Shown one piece after another: positions 1 to 8,070 of a stretch of DNA of 63,692 nt. The position numbers and the translations under genes were made by a program. The notes below the pieces were generated by a model. It made no database searches. It saw only the letters and a program-made list of their open reading frames with translations, and had not been told where the DNA came from. The stretch's first letter is position 1. Each line of letters starts with the position of its first letter. Source of the stretch: Actinomycetota bacterium (GTDB lineage Bacteria > Actinomycetota > Acidimicrobiia > Acidimicrobiales > Ilumatobacteraceae); NCBI GenBank assembly GCA_016871395.1, contig VFYV01000010.1, positions 1-63,692 on the forward strand. Reading direction: 5' to 3'.

Positions 1-1015
1 TCGGAGAATCTTCGACGACGCTGATCGACGCCCCGACGTTCGGGGACGAGGAGTCCGAGTTCGTCAGCACCAGGACCGAGCCGGCGACCGTCAGCGCCAC
101 CGCGCCGCTGATCCACCCCAGGCCGCGACCGACAAGGCGCGCGGCACGGGGGAACCCGTCGGTCGACCGCAGCCGAATACGTGGTGCCGACCCACCGGTG
201 GAACCGCCTCCGGCTCCCGGGGTCACGATCTTGGACGCGGCTTCCAGCACGCGCTCGCGCAGACCGAGCGGAGCGGCGAACACCGGAGCGGCGCCGAACA
301 GTGCCAAAGGAGCCACCTTGCCCTTGGTCGCCTCACAGACGCGGCAGGAGTCGATGTGCCGAGCCACACGTTTGCGAATGAGCACGCTGAACTCGCCGTT
401 CCAGTCGCGCAAGATCTCATCCAGGGTCGCGCACTCACGGCGACCAGCCTTGGCAACGACGAGCGCTCCGAGACTGCGGTCCACTCGCTCGCGCATGCGA
501 TGGACCAGGGAGTAACTCTGCTCGGGGGTGACCCCGAGAGCATCGGCGAGATCCGAGCCGTCCAGGCCTTGTCGGATCGACAACTCGAGAACGAGCTGGT
601 CACGCTCGTCGAGTCCGGCCGCGGCCGCTCGTACGAGTGAGGCCAACTCGGCAAAAGCAACGGAGGCGCCATCGGCGTTCGGATCAGAGGGCGCGACCAC
701 GTCGGGTACCGTGTTCGATTGGAAGTCGGTGGGAGTCGCTCGCCGACGCCGCTTGGTACGCCGATACACCTCGTTGCGCAGAACGGCGTACAACCACGGC
801 TTCAAGCGATCCGGGTCGCGGAGCTGACCCAAACGCTCGGCAGCGATGCAGAAGACGTCTTGCACCATGTCGGCGGCGTCGTGACGATCCGAGAGCATGG
901 CCGCCGCTGTGTCGTAAAGACCACTCGCGTAACGGTCGTAAATGGAAGCAAGAGCTCCTCGATCGCCCGACAGATGGGCGGAGACGAGCGCAGCGTCGGA
1001 GAGTGTCATGCTCAT
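1..1015 (-). CDS. ECF-type RNA polymerase sigma factor with fused zinc-finger anti-sigma-like domain and membrane helix (3' end cut by window edge)
   Basis: The frame stays open from ATG 1015 to the window edge, about 338 codons, so the C-terminus is missing. Residues about 20-90 look like sigma region 2 (DMVQDVF, then LKPWLYAVLRNEVYR) and about 125-185 like region 4. Near residue 220 comes H-x3-C-x2-C (RHIDSCRVC), the zinc-binding signature of ZAS anti-sigma domains, then a Gly/Ser linker and one hydrophobic segment at about 301-319 followed by a Ser-rich, presumably external tail. Actinobacterial ECF groups with such C-terminal extensions are known; the inference is a membrane-tethered sigma factor that carries its own inhibitor or sensor. 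An ATG at 1009 is an alternative start. A 15-bp palindrome lies just upstream. The sigma-factor call is firm; the signal is unknown. Confidence 0.85.
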   Translation of the reverse strand, partial: MSMTLSDAALVSAHLSGDRGALASIYDRYASGLYDTAAAMLSDRHDAADMVQDVFCIAAERLGQLRDPDRLKPWLYAVLRNEVYRRTKRRRRATPTDFQSNTVPDVVAPSDPNADGASVAFAELASLVRAAAAGLDERDQLVLELSIRQGLDGSDLADALGVTPEQSYSLVHRMRERVDRSLGALVVAKAGRRECATLDEILRDWNGEFSVLIRKRVARHIDSCRVCEATKGKVAPLALFGAAPVFAAPLGLRERVLEAASKIVTPGAGGGSTGGSAPRIRLRSTDGFPRAARLVGRGLGWISGAVALTVAGSVLVLTNSDSSSPNVGASISVVEDSP

Positions 1016-1034
1016 GATCGATTGGGCGCCCCAT

Positions 1035-1049
1035 GTCCTCTGAGAGGAC
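1035..1049. promoter_or_regulatory. Inverted repeat upstream of the ECF sigma gene
   Basis: GTCCTC-TGA-GAGGAC is a perfect 6-bp inverted repeat with a 3-nt centre, 20-34 nt before the sigma start. It could be an operator or a small RNA hairpin in the leader. No autoregulatory ECF promoter is recognisable around it. Confidence 0.35.
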
Positions 1050-1100
1050 GACGGGCAACGAACCTCGCTCAAAGTCTGCCCGAAATCGGGCTCGAGATTC

Positions 1101-1922
1101 TCAGGAAACGATCATGTGGATACGGAACCACCGGGTCATGGACTCCCCGGCGGCCAGAACGACGGGTGCGTCGTTGACCTGGTTGGGCGGTCCGGATTGG
1201 GGCTCCACACAGGTCGCATGTCGGGGCTCGTCGTAAAGGACCCAGTGAGTGCAGTCGGAGGAGAGGCCGAGGTCGACGTTCGCGATACGGAATGTCAAGA
1301 GTTCGTCTGCGTCACTCGATCGGCCGTCGAAGCGACCGACGAAACAATCGTCGACGGGACCGGCGGGGCGGACGACTCGCTCGGTGGAGGCGATTCCGGA
1401 ATCGTCGCGACGCAGCATCGTGCGGAGTTCGGTCGGGGAGGAATCGGGCTTGACGAACCATGGATGCCAGCCGACCATGACCGGCATGTCCTCGCCGGCT
1501 TCCACGGTCAGCCGAAGCGACAACGATCCCGGGCCGAGGGACACGTGATGGACCACGTGTCCGAGAAAGGGCCAATGTGGTCCGAGATCCGTGCACAGTT
1601 CCACCGACGACTCGTCGGCGTCGACGACGTCCCAACGACGGTCGAAGGTCGTTCCATGAATCGAATGCGGGTCCGCCGAGACGGGGAGATCGTGCGAACG
1701 ACCGCCGAAGGACAATCGCGCGTCACGAACCCGACCGCAATAGGGAACCATCGGGTAGCAGCCCCATCCGAGAGGATGCACCGCTCGGGGGTGGCCGGCG
1801 TCGATCAGAAGCGGGGTCCCGTCGAACGACAGACGAGTCAGGCGTCCACCGAGAACCGGATCGATCGAGGCGAATAGATGACCGTCGTCGGATCGTAGGT
1901 CGATGGTGAGGGAATTGCCCAT
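1101..1922 (-). CDS. Aldose 1-epimerase (galactose mutarotase) family protein
   Basis: This 273-residue protein has the galactose-mutarotase beta-sandwich pattern: an early GGRLTRL strand, PLGWGCYPMVPYCGRV, the catalytic-type His in SIHG, GWHPWF, and a late Glu in CVEPQSGPPN at the position of the family's catalytic base. The family interconverts alpha and beta anomers of hexoses or hexose phosphates; the substrate cannot be read. ATG 1922 was chosen because AACAAT lies 6 nt upstream and the gene is then divergent from dtd. The sigma-factor gene follows on the same strand after 85 bp. It is separate from the galT/alpha-galactosidase pair at 13-16 kb but could serve the same sugars. Confidence 0.8.
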   Translation of the reverse strand: MGNSLTIDLRSDDGHLFASIDPVLGGRLTRLSFDGTPLLIDAGHPRAVHPLGWGCYPMVPYCGRVRDARLSFGGRSHDLPVSADPHSIHGTTFDRRWDVVDADESSVELCTDLGPHWPFLGHVVHHVSLGPGSLSLRLTVEAGEDMPVMVGWHPWFVKPDSSPTELRTMLRRDDSGIASTERVVRPAGPVDDCFVGRFDGRSSDADELLTFRIANVDLGLSSDCTHWVLYDEPRHATCVEPQSGPPNQVNDAPVVLAAGESMTRWFRIHMIVS

Positions 1923-1928
1923 CCGATC

Positions 1929-1934
1929 ATTGTT
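1929..1934 (-). promoter_or_regulatory. -10 element of the epimerase gene, leaderless layout
   Basis: AACAAT read leftward ends 6 nt before ATG 1922, so transcription would begin at or next to the start codon. It is back-to-back with the dtd -10 at 1940. Confidence 0.4.
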
Positions 1935-1939
1935 GCCCG

Positions 1940-1945
1940 TACGAT
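1940..1945 (+). promoter_or_regulatory. -10 element of dtd, leaderless layout
   Basis: TACGAT ends 6 nt before GTG 1952 and there is no Shine-Dalgarno sequence, consistent with a leaderless mRNA. Confidence 0.5.
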
Positions 1946-1951
1946 CGCCTC

Positions 1952-2401
1952 GTGCGAGCACTGGTGCAACGAGTGAAGCGGGCTTCGGTGGACGTCATCG
2001 AGAACGCGACGGCGACGCGGGTCGGCGAGATCGGCGCCGGCCTGTTGGTGCTCGTTGGCGTCACGCACACCGACGACGAACGGACCGCCGCGAAGATGGC
2101 CGAGAAGATCTGGCACCTGCGGATCATGGACGATGACGGGGGGGTGATGAATCTTTCGGTGGCCGATACGACTCGCACGATCCTGGTGGTCAGCCAATTC
2201 ACTCTCTATGGCGATACGTCGGCGGGGCGTCGCCCGGGATGGGTAGCCGCGGCGCGTCCCGAGCAGGCCGAGCCATTGGTCGACCACGTCGTCGCAGAAC
2301 TGCGGCGGCGAGGCGCCGTCGTGGAGACCGGTCGGTTCCGTACCTACATGAGCGTCGAGTCGACGAACGACGGCCCGACGACGGTGATGATCGACTTGTG
2401 A
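1952..2401 (+). CDS. dtd: D-aminoacyl-tRNA deacylase
   Basis: This 149-residue protein has the normal length and sequence of DTD, which hydrolyses D-amino acids wrongly attached to tRNA in the cytoplasm. The N-terminus MRALVQRVKRASV is typical. SQFTLYGDTSAGRRP contains the active-site SQFTL motif, and the C-terminal NDGPTT corresponds to the NxGPxT motif of the dimer active site. The GTG start is supported by the family N-terminus and by the -10 hexamer just upstream. It is a single gene, divergent from the epimerase gene; lnt ends 17 bp beyond it on the other strand. Confidence 0.95.
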   Translation: MRALVQRVKRASVDVIENATATRVGEIGAGLLVLVGVTHTDDERTAAKMAEKIWHLRIMDDDGGVMNLSVADTTRTILVVSQFTLYGDTSAGRRPGWVAAARPEQAEPLVDHVVAELRRRGAVVETGRFRTYMSVESTNDGPTTVMIDL

Positions 2402-2417
2402 CGGGCGCAGGAGTCTC

Positions 2418-3914
2418 TCAGGCGCGTCGTAGCGGGCGCCGACGTGCGTGCAACACGCCCAGCAACACCACGGCCGTGGCCACGATCCAGGGCCCGTCGC
2501 CGAGTCGCACGTAGAAGGTTTCACCCTCGCGTACGGCAACGTCGCGGATGATCACGGCACCCTCGCTGACGCTCGTTCGCGCGAACACGTCACCGGTGGG
2601 GCTGACGAAGGCACTGAAACCGGTCGGGGCCACTTGAACCACCCAGCGCCCGGTCTCGATGGCGCGCAATCGTGACGAGGCGACTTGTTGCGACTGCAAC
2701 ACGGTCCAGGTGTAACTGGATCCATTGGTCGGGTTGATGATGAATCCGGCTCCGAGTGCCACTCCCTCGCGGGCCCGACCACCGAAGAAGACCTCCCACG
2801 AGATGACGACCGCTGCCCGTTCCTCACCGACGTCGCTCATGAAGTCGAGTGTCGCCGGCGAGGTGCCGGCCACCGCATCGCGTGGTATCTGATCCACCGG
2901 CGCACCGAGCGATTCCAACAGTCCGCGCAGCGGCACGTATTCGCCGAAGGGGACTCGTCGCACCTTGTCATAGCGGTCGAGCACCGACGCCGACTCGTCG
3001 ACGATGACCTGAGCGTTGGTGAAACTCTCGTCGTCCACGTCCTCGGTGATACCGACGGCGAACGGGGCGCCCAGCCGGGCTGATTCACTCGCGACTTCCC
3101 CGATCTCGGGACTGCGCTCGAAGTCGGCGACATCGATGACGTTCTCCGGCCACACGATGAGATCGAGATCGTCCTCGGTGATGGTGGCGGTGGTCGTCAG
3201 ATGTCGTTCGACGACGTCTCGGGGATCGGTGTCGATGGCGCGGGTTCCCTGGGGGCCTCCGCCTTGCACGGCGGCGACCGACAACGAGCGGCCGGTGTTC
3301 TTGGTCCAACTCATCGCCGGGAACGAAACGAGCCAGAGGGCGACGCACACGAGTGCGGCACGACGGCGGGTCGAGCGCACCTGGTGGTTGTCGCGACGAT
3401 GTTCACGCGGTGTGCGCGCCAAAAGGGCGCCGATCTGCCAGGTGACCCACGTGAGCGCGATCACTCCTCCGAGGGAAGCGATTCGATGGAGTGGTCCGGC
3501 GACCTGGGCGATACCCAAAGTGGCCAGCGGTACACCACCGAACGGGAAGATCATCCGCAACATCTCCACGATCGTGTGCAGAACGGGCCCGGTGATCACC
3601 GAGAATCGATCCGCCCGACCGCGGGTGATCGTGGCGGCCAGTGCGTGAAGGGTCGCGAAGAGGGCGACAGCGACGAGGAAACCGGGTGCGGTGAGGAACC
3701 ACATCCACGACATGGCCGGCAAGAACCAACCCAGTCCGAATACGAAGCCGGTCGAAAAACGACGACGCGAGTTGTCGGCGGTGAACTCGAGGCTGGAGTA
3801 CAACGCGATTCCGAAAAACGACAGGGGCCACCATCCCCACGGCGGCATGGACGCGGCGACGAGCAGTCCGGCCACGAGGGCACGCAGCCACGTGCGTCGA
3901 CCGGCGAGAATCAT
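2418..3914 (-). CDS. lnt: Apolipoprotein N-acyltransferase (nitrilase-fold) with Ser in place of the catalytic Cys
   Basis: This 498-residue protein has several hydrophobic N-terminal helices (about residues 10-215), a nitrilase/CN-hydrolase domain (about 220-470) and a last helix near 475-490, the Lnt layout. Lnt adds a third acyl chain to the lipoprotein N-terminus at the membrane. The Glu (LIVWPENV, about 255) and Lys (YDKVRRVPFGEYVPLR, about 314) of the E-K-C triad are present, but the nucleophile motif usually read as ICYE is ISWE here (codon TCG, about residue 369). The protein may use Ser, be inactive, or do another amidation. It is the last gene of the hem-sortase run, 22 bp after the sortase gene. 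Confidence 0.85.
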   Translation of the reverse strand: MILAGRRTWLRALVAGLLVAASMPPWGWWPLSFFGIALYSSLEFTADNSRRRFSTGFVFGLGWFLPAMSWMWFLTAPGFLVAVALFATLHALAATITRGRADRFSVITGPVLHTIVEMLRMIFPFGGVPLATLGIAQVAGPLHRIASLGGVIALTWVTWQIGALLARTPREHRRDNHQVRSTRRRAALVCVALWLVSFPAMSWTKNTGRSLSVAAVQGGGPQGTRAIDTDPRDVVERHLTTTATITEDDLDLIVWPENVIDVADFERSPEIGEVASESARLGAPFAVGITEDVDDESFTNAQVIVDESASVLDRYDKVRRVPFGEYVPLRGLLESLGAPVDQIPRDAVAGTSPATLDFMSDVGEERAAVVISWEVFFGGRAREGVALGAGFIINPTNGSSYTWTVLQSQQVASSRLRAIETGRWVVQVAPTGFSAFVSPTGDVFARTSVSEGAVIIRDVAVREGETFYVRLGDGPWIVATAVVLLGVLHARRRPLRRA

Positions 3915-3936
3915 GCGCTCACCCGACGCCGCGCGA

Positions 3937-4575
3937 TCAGACGTCGGTCCGTCGCGAGTAGTTCGCCACCACGACGATGCGCTCGCGAGTGGACCCCGGA
4001 GGGTGGCAGGCGAAAAGGGTCAAGGTGGCCGCCGTCGTCTGATCGATGATCCACACGTCGGATGGTTGGACGATGAACGTGCGATCGACGACGTACACGA
4101 AGTCGCCGTCGGCTGACGACAGGAACACCTCGTCGCCCGGCTGCAGTTGTTCGAGGTTACGAAAGGGCTTTTTCTTGCTGACGCGATGTCCGCCCAAGAC
4201 CACGTTGCCGACTTGCCCGGGCATCGCCGTACCCGGCCACCAACCCACGCCCTTGTCGAGGGTCGGTAAGGTGATTCCGCGGTAGAGCGTCTGAAGGACG
4301 TCGATGCGCGGGATGGCGATGGCGCCCACGATCACCTCGGGTTCGACCGTGTCTTCGGGTGGGGCGTTCTCTGGTTGGGGTAACGACTGACCCGGGGCGA
4401 GCGTGGGTGGCCCCGAGTACGCCAGAGTGGTCGAGGTGGACGTGGTGGACGAGGTGGTGTTTCGCGCCGTCACGGTGGAAGGGGCGACCGAGATCGTCAC
4501 CGACACCCCCTCGTCGAACGCACACCCGGCGACGAGCGCGGCGATGACCAGGGAGACGGCAACGGCTCGCAACAT
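3937..4575 (-). CDS. Class E-like sortase made as a lipoprotein
   Basis: This 212-residue protein begins with a lipoprotein signal peptide (MLRAVAVSLVIAALVAGC; lipobox LVAG-C at residue 18), then a Thr/Ser-rich linker, then a sortase domain. The catalytic His is in VVLGGHRV (about 128), Cys in LFACHPPG (about 187) and Arg in RERIVVV (about 196). TLFACHPPGS matches class E sortases of Actinobacteria, which attach or cross-link surface proteins. Sortases are normally held by a transmembrane helix; lipid anchoring is unusual. ATG 4575 is 2 nt after the hemY stop, so the genes are co-transcribed. No sorting-signal substrate is seen in the window. Confidence 0.85.
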   Translation of the reverse strand: MLRAVAVSLVIAALVAGCAFDEGVSVTISVAPSTVTARNTTSSTTSTSTTLAYSGPPTLAPGQSLPQPENAPPEDTVEPEVIVGAIAIPRIDVLQTLYRGITLPTLDKGVGWWPGTAMPGQVGNVVLGGHRVSKKKPFRNLEQLQPGDEVFLSSADGDFVYVVDRTFIVQPSDVWIIDQTTAATLTLFACHPPGSTRERIVVVANYSRRTDV

Positions 4576-4577
4576 AG

Positions 4578-6002
4578 TCAGTCTCGCACCGCACCGATAC
4601 CGGCGACGGTCGTCAGCACCGCTGCGGACACGGATTCGGCCTGAGAGATACATGATGCGACGCCGATTCCCCGCATGCTCGCCCCGACCAGTCGCACCCC
4701 GGGCGCCTCAGCCATCAGGATCGCCTCCATGGTCGCAACGCGTTCGATGTGACCCGGTCGATATTGGGGGAAGGAGTTCTCCCAACGGGTGATGCGGTGC
4801 TCGACAGGAGTGATGTCGACGCCGGTGTGGTCGCGCATCTCGTCCACCACTTGTCGCACCAGTCGATCGTCGTCCCACTCATGAACGAGATCGTGAGTGG
4901 GTGCACCATCGCGTCCGAGTGACACCCGCATGATCATGGAGCCGTCGCCGGGATTCCAGTGTGCCCACTTGTTCGATCCGAACGAGGCCGCAGTGACACG
5001 CTTCTGGTCGGGCTTGGGGACGAGGTAGCCACTCATGCCATCGAAGCGCGTCAGATCGGTTCCGGTGACCCGCAGGGTGACCATCACCACCGAGGCGTGT
5101 TCGGTGGGGGCCAACATGTCGGCCAACTCGGACGACAAAGTTCGAAGAAACAACGACGACACGGCCGCTGGGGACGCGACAATGACGTAATCGGAGTCGC
5201 AAGAAGACGTCGTGGTCTCGACCCGGTACGAGCGACCGAAACGATGAATCCCGGTGACCGTGGTTTCGGTGAGGATGTCACCGCCACGACGTCGAATGGA
5301 GTCGGCCAGAGCCGTGGTCAGAGCGCCGAGACCCGACCGCGGCGTCTCGAAGACCGGTCCGGGGGTGTTGGTCGTGACCCGACGACGACGGGCGGTCAGA
5401 AGAACGCTGCGTCCGGGCGTGAGATCGGCGAGTTGGGGGACCGCGGCCAAACTCAAGTTGGTGGTGTCAGCGGCGTAGATGCCACCGATGAGGGGGTCGA
5501 CGAGAAGTTCGTGAACTTCGCGACCGAAGCGCTGGCGTACGAAGTTGCCGACCGAGTCGTGGTGATCGCCGCTCGCGGGAAGTATCGGCTCGAGCGCGGC
5601 GCGAATCTTTCCCCGCCATGTCATCAGGCCACTGCGCGCCAACGACATCGCCCCCGTCGGAACACCCATCATCAAGCCATCCGGTATTCGATGAAGCCCG
5701 CCGTGCATCACCGAAGCGTGCGCATTGGTGGGATTCGTCATCGAGGCCGCCAGCCCGACCTCGCGGGCCAATCGACCGGCAGCGGGCACGCGGGCGAGAT
5801 AGGAGTCGGGGCCCTCGTCCACGCCACCGATTCCCGCGAAGGAGGACGTTCGAATTTTGCCTCCGATCTGCGACGACGACTCGATCAGGGTCACCCGAAC
5901 GCCGGGCGCCGAACCATCGAGCGGATTCAAGAGGCGATGCGCGGTGGCGAGGCCGGTGATACCGGCTCCGATGACGACGACGTGGGCGCGCGTTTCGTTC
6001 AT
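4578..6002 (-). CDS. hemY: Protoporphyrinogen/coproporphyrinogen III oxidase (HemY/CgoX type)
   Basis: This 474-residue flavoprotein starts with the FAD-binding motif VVVIGAGITGLATAHRL and continues with IGGKIRT and EGPDSYLAR, typical of oxygen-dependent HemY. The C-terminus GVRLVGASMRGIGVASCISQAE is the second FAD-contact region. It oxidises the porphyrinogen near the end of haem synthesis. In Gram-positive bacteria HemY-type enzymes mostly act on coproporphyrinogen III (the coproporphyrin-dependent route), so CgoX is the likelier role; the substrate cannot be settled from sequence. It lies 16 bp after hemH in the hemE-hemH-hemY order. Confidence 0.93.
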   Translation of the reverse strand: MNETRAHVVVIGAGITGLATAHRLLNPLDGSAPGVRVTLIESSSQIGGKIRTSSFAGIGGVDEGPDSYLARVPAAGRLAREVGLAASMTNPTNAHASVMHGGLHRIPDGLMMGVPTGAMSLARSGLMTWRGKIRAALEPILPASGDHHDSVGNFVRQRFGREVHELLVDPLIGGIYAADTTNLSLAAVPQLADLTPGRSVLLTARRRRVTTNTPGPVFETPRSGLGALTTALADSIRRRGGDILTETTVTGIHRFGRSYRVETTTSSCDSDYVIVASPAAVSSLFLRTLSSELADMLAPTEHASVVMVTLRVTGTDLTRFDGMSGYLVPKPDQKRVTAASFGSNKWAHWNPGDGSMIMRVSLGRDGAPTHDLVHEWDDDRLVRQVVDEMRDHTGVDITPVEHRITRWENSFPQYRPGHIERVATMEAILMAEAPGVRLVGASMRGIGVASCISQAESVSAAVLTTVAGIGAVRD

Positions 6003-6018
6003 GGTGGGGCGCTCGTCG

Positions 6019-6972
6019 TCACCCGTCGATTCCGGCGACTCGCCTCGCCAGCGACGCGATCACGCGCGCGTCATCGTTGACACAAGCGGTGCGGTCGAAG
6101 GAGAGTCCCTTGGACTCGGCGTGTTGTCGTGCCTCGATGTCGAGGTCGAAGAGAACCTCGAGGTGATCGGCGACGAATCCACAAGCGCACACCAATGCTC
6201 CCGATGAGTTTTCGCTGGCCGCCAAATCGTCGATGACGGAGAGGATGTCGGGCCCGATCCACGGTTCGGGCGTGCGCCCCGCCGACTGCCAAGCGATCGA
6301 CCAGGAGGACCAGTCCGAGAGGCCGACGGCATCGGCCACGGCCTCGGCGGTGGCCCGCAACTCGTTCGGGTACGGGTCACCGGAGTCGATGATGCGCTGG
6401 GGGAGCGAGTGCGCCGTGAAGAGCACCTTGGTGTTGGACGGCATGTTCGCGAGACGGGCCTTCATGTCGGTGGCGAGGAACTCGATGAATGCCGGTTCCG
6501 TGGCCCAACTGTCGATGCCGGTCACCGCGATGCCGTGGGGCTCGGCAGCCGCGCGTGTGCGGTCCATGTATTGGCCGATCGAGTACGACGAGTAATGAGG
6601 TGCCAACACCAATCCGATGATGGATCGGAATCCGCGTCGCGCCAGATCCTCGACGGCGGTCTCGATCTTGGGCTCGGCATGCTTCAGGCCGAGCACCACC
6701 TCGAAGCGCTCGGGTGCGATGGAATCGAGGGCTCGTTGTAGTGCGTCGCGTTGGGCCTCGGTGCGCGCCGCCAGTGGTGAGATGCCGCCGATGGCGTCGT
6801 ACCGCGCGGTGAGTTCGGCCAAAAGTTCCGGAGTCGGGGGACGGCCGCGCCGAATGTCGGTGTAGTAGGGCTCGATCTCGTCCGGGGTCCGCGGGGTCCC
6901 GTAGGCCATGAGAAGGACCGCGGTCTTGTGATCCGTCGCTGCTCCGGTGGTCGACTGGGTGGTCGTGGTCAT
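6019..6972 (-). CDS. hemH: Ferrochelatase (probably coproporphyrin ferrochelatase)
   Basis: This 317-residue protein starts at ATG 6972, one nt after the hemE stop. AVLLMAYGTPRTPDEIEPYYTDIRRG is the standard ferrochelatase N-terminus; the metal-site His is in LFTAHSLPQR, and GFVADHLEVLFDLDIEA is the conserved C-terminal segment. It inserts Fe(II) into the porphyrin; in actinobacteria with HemY-type oxidases the substrate is usually coproporphyrin III (CpfC). HemQ/ChdC, which would complete that route, is not in this window. An upstream extension of the frame lies inside hemE and has no family similarity. Confidence 0.95.
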   Translation of the reverse strand: MTTTTQSTTGAATDHKTAVLLMAYGTPRTPDEIEPYYTDIRRGRPPTPELLAELTARYDAIGGISPLAARTEAQRDALQRALDSIAPERFEVVLGLKHAEPKIETAVEDLARRGFRSIIGLVLAPHYSSYSIGQYMDRTRAAAEPHGIAVTGIDSWATEPAFIEFLATDMKARLANMPSNTKVLFTAHSLPQRIIDSGDPYPNELRATAEAVADAVGLSDWSSWSIAWQSAGRTPEPWIGPDILSVIDDLAASENSSGALVCACGFVADHLEVLFDLDIEARQHAESKGLSFDRTACVNDDARVIASLARRVAGIDG

Positions 6973-6973
6973 G

Positions 6974-8020
6974 TCAGCGTCTCGTGGCTTCGTGGACGTG
7001 AGCGACGATCTCTTCGAGGATCGTCGGGTCGGTGGAGGGATCGACGCCATGGCCGAGGTTGAAGATGTGTCCGTCGCACCCACCGTTGTCGGCCAGCACC
7101 CGAGCGACGCCGCGGAGAGCGGTTTCACGTCCGGCCAGGACGAGAGCCGGATCGAGGTTGCCCTGAACGATCAGATCGGAACCCATGCGTGCCCGGGCAT
7201 CGGAGATGGAGGTGCGCCAATCGAGTCCGAGGACCCTCGGTCCGGCCGAGAGCATCGACTCCAACAAGTGGTCGCAGCCGATACCGAAGTGAATTCCCGG
7301 GACACCGGGATGCTTCAGAGCGATGGTTTCGAACACCCGGCGACTGTGAGGAAGCACGAAGGTGTCGTAGTCGCCACGAGAGAGCGATCCGGCCCACGAG
7401 TCGAACAACTGGAATGCGCGTGCACCAGCGCTCAACTGCGCGTCGACGAACGCGATGGCGTGCTGCGTCAAACGTTCCATCAACTGGTGCCAAAGTTCGG
7501 GGTCGGTCGAGAAGAGCCGTTTGGTGTTCTGATACGAGCGCGAGGGACGCCCTTCGACCAGGTAGCTGGCCACCGTGAACGGTGCCCCGGCGAACGCCAG
7601 CAACGGAACCGAGGCTGGAAGCTCGCGCACGAGATTGCGGACCGTCTCGATGACATAAGGGATGTCGGTGTCGGGTTCGAGGGGACGCAGTCGATCGAGG
7701 TCCGAGGCGCAGCGGAACGCCCTCTCGGCCACCGGCCCGGTGCCGGGGGCGACGTCGATTCCGAAGCCGACGGCATGCGGCGGCACCACGATGTCGCTGT
7801 ACAACACGGCGGCGTCCACTCCGTAACGGCGCACGGGTTGCAGGGTGATCTCGGTGGCCAGGTCGGGCTGCTTGATCGCTTCGAGAATGCTGCCGGCGCC
7901 GCGAACGGCCTTGTATTCCGGGAGGCTACGACCGGCCTGTCGCATGAACCAAGCCGGAGTGTGGTGCGGGCTCGAGCCCGAGGCCGCGGCGAGAAATGCG
8001 GAGGTCGCGATGACTGTCAT
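6974..8020 (-). CDS. hemE: Uroporphyrinogen decarboxylase
   Basis: This 348-residue protein removes four carboxylates from uroporphyrinogen III to give coproporphyrinogen III. WFMRQAGRSLPEY is the UroD signature, followed by the substrate-pocket segment YSDIVVPPHAVG. The C-terminal GCDGHIFNLGHGVDPSTDP is also typical. ATG 8020 is preferred over the adjacent TTG 8023 because TAACGT at 8029-8034 is 8 nt upstream. It is the first gene of the leftward set hemE-hemH-hemY-sortase-lnt, whose gaps are 1-22 bp. Confidence 0.95.
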   Translation of the reverse strand: MTVIATSAFLAAASGSSPHHTPAWFMRQAGRSLPEYKAVRGAGSILEAIKQPDLATEITLQPVRRYGVDAAVLYSDIVVPPHAVGFGIDVAPGTGPVAERAFRCASDLDRLRPLEPDTDIPYVIETVRNLVRELPASVPLLAFAGAPFTVASYLVEGRPSRSYQNTKRLFSTDPELWHQLMERLTQHAIAFVDAQLSAGARAFQLFDSWAGSLSRGDYDTFVLPHSRRVFETIALKHPGVPGIHFGIGCDHLLESMLSAGPRVLGLDWRTSISDARARMGSDLIVQGNLDPALVLAGRETALRGVARVLADNGGCDGHIFNLGHGVDPSTDPTILEEIVAHVHEATRR

Positions 8021-8028
8021 CAACGGTG

Positions 8029-8034
8029 ACGTTA
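8029..8034 (-). promoter_or_regulatory. -10 element of the hem operon
   Basis: TAACGT on the minus strand ends 8 nt before ATG 8020 of hemE. This suggests a nearly leaderless transcript of the hem-sortase-lnt operon. Confidence 0.45.
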
Positions 8035-8070
8035 CCCGTGGGAACCGTCACCGGGGCGAGGCGGGCGGCT

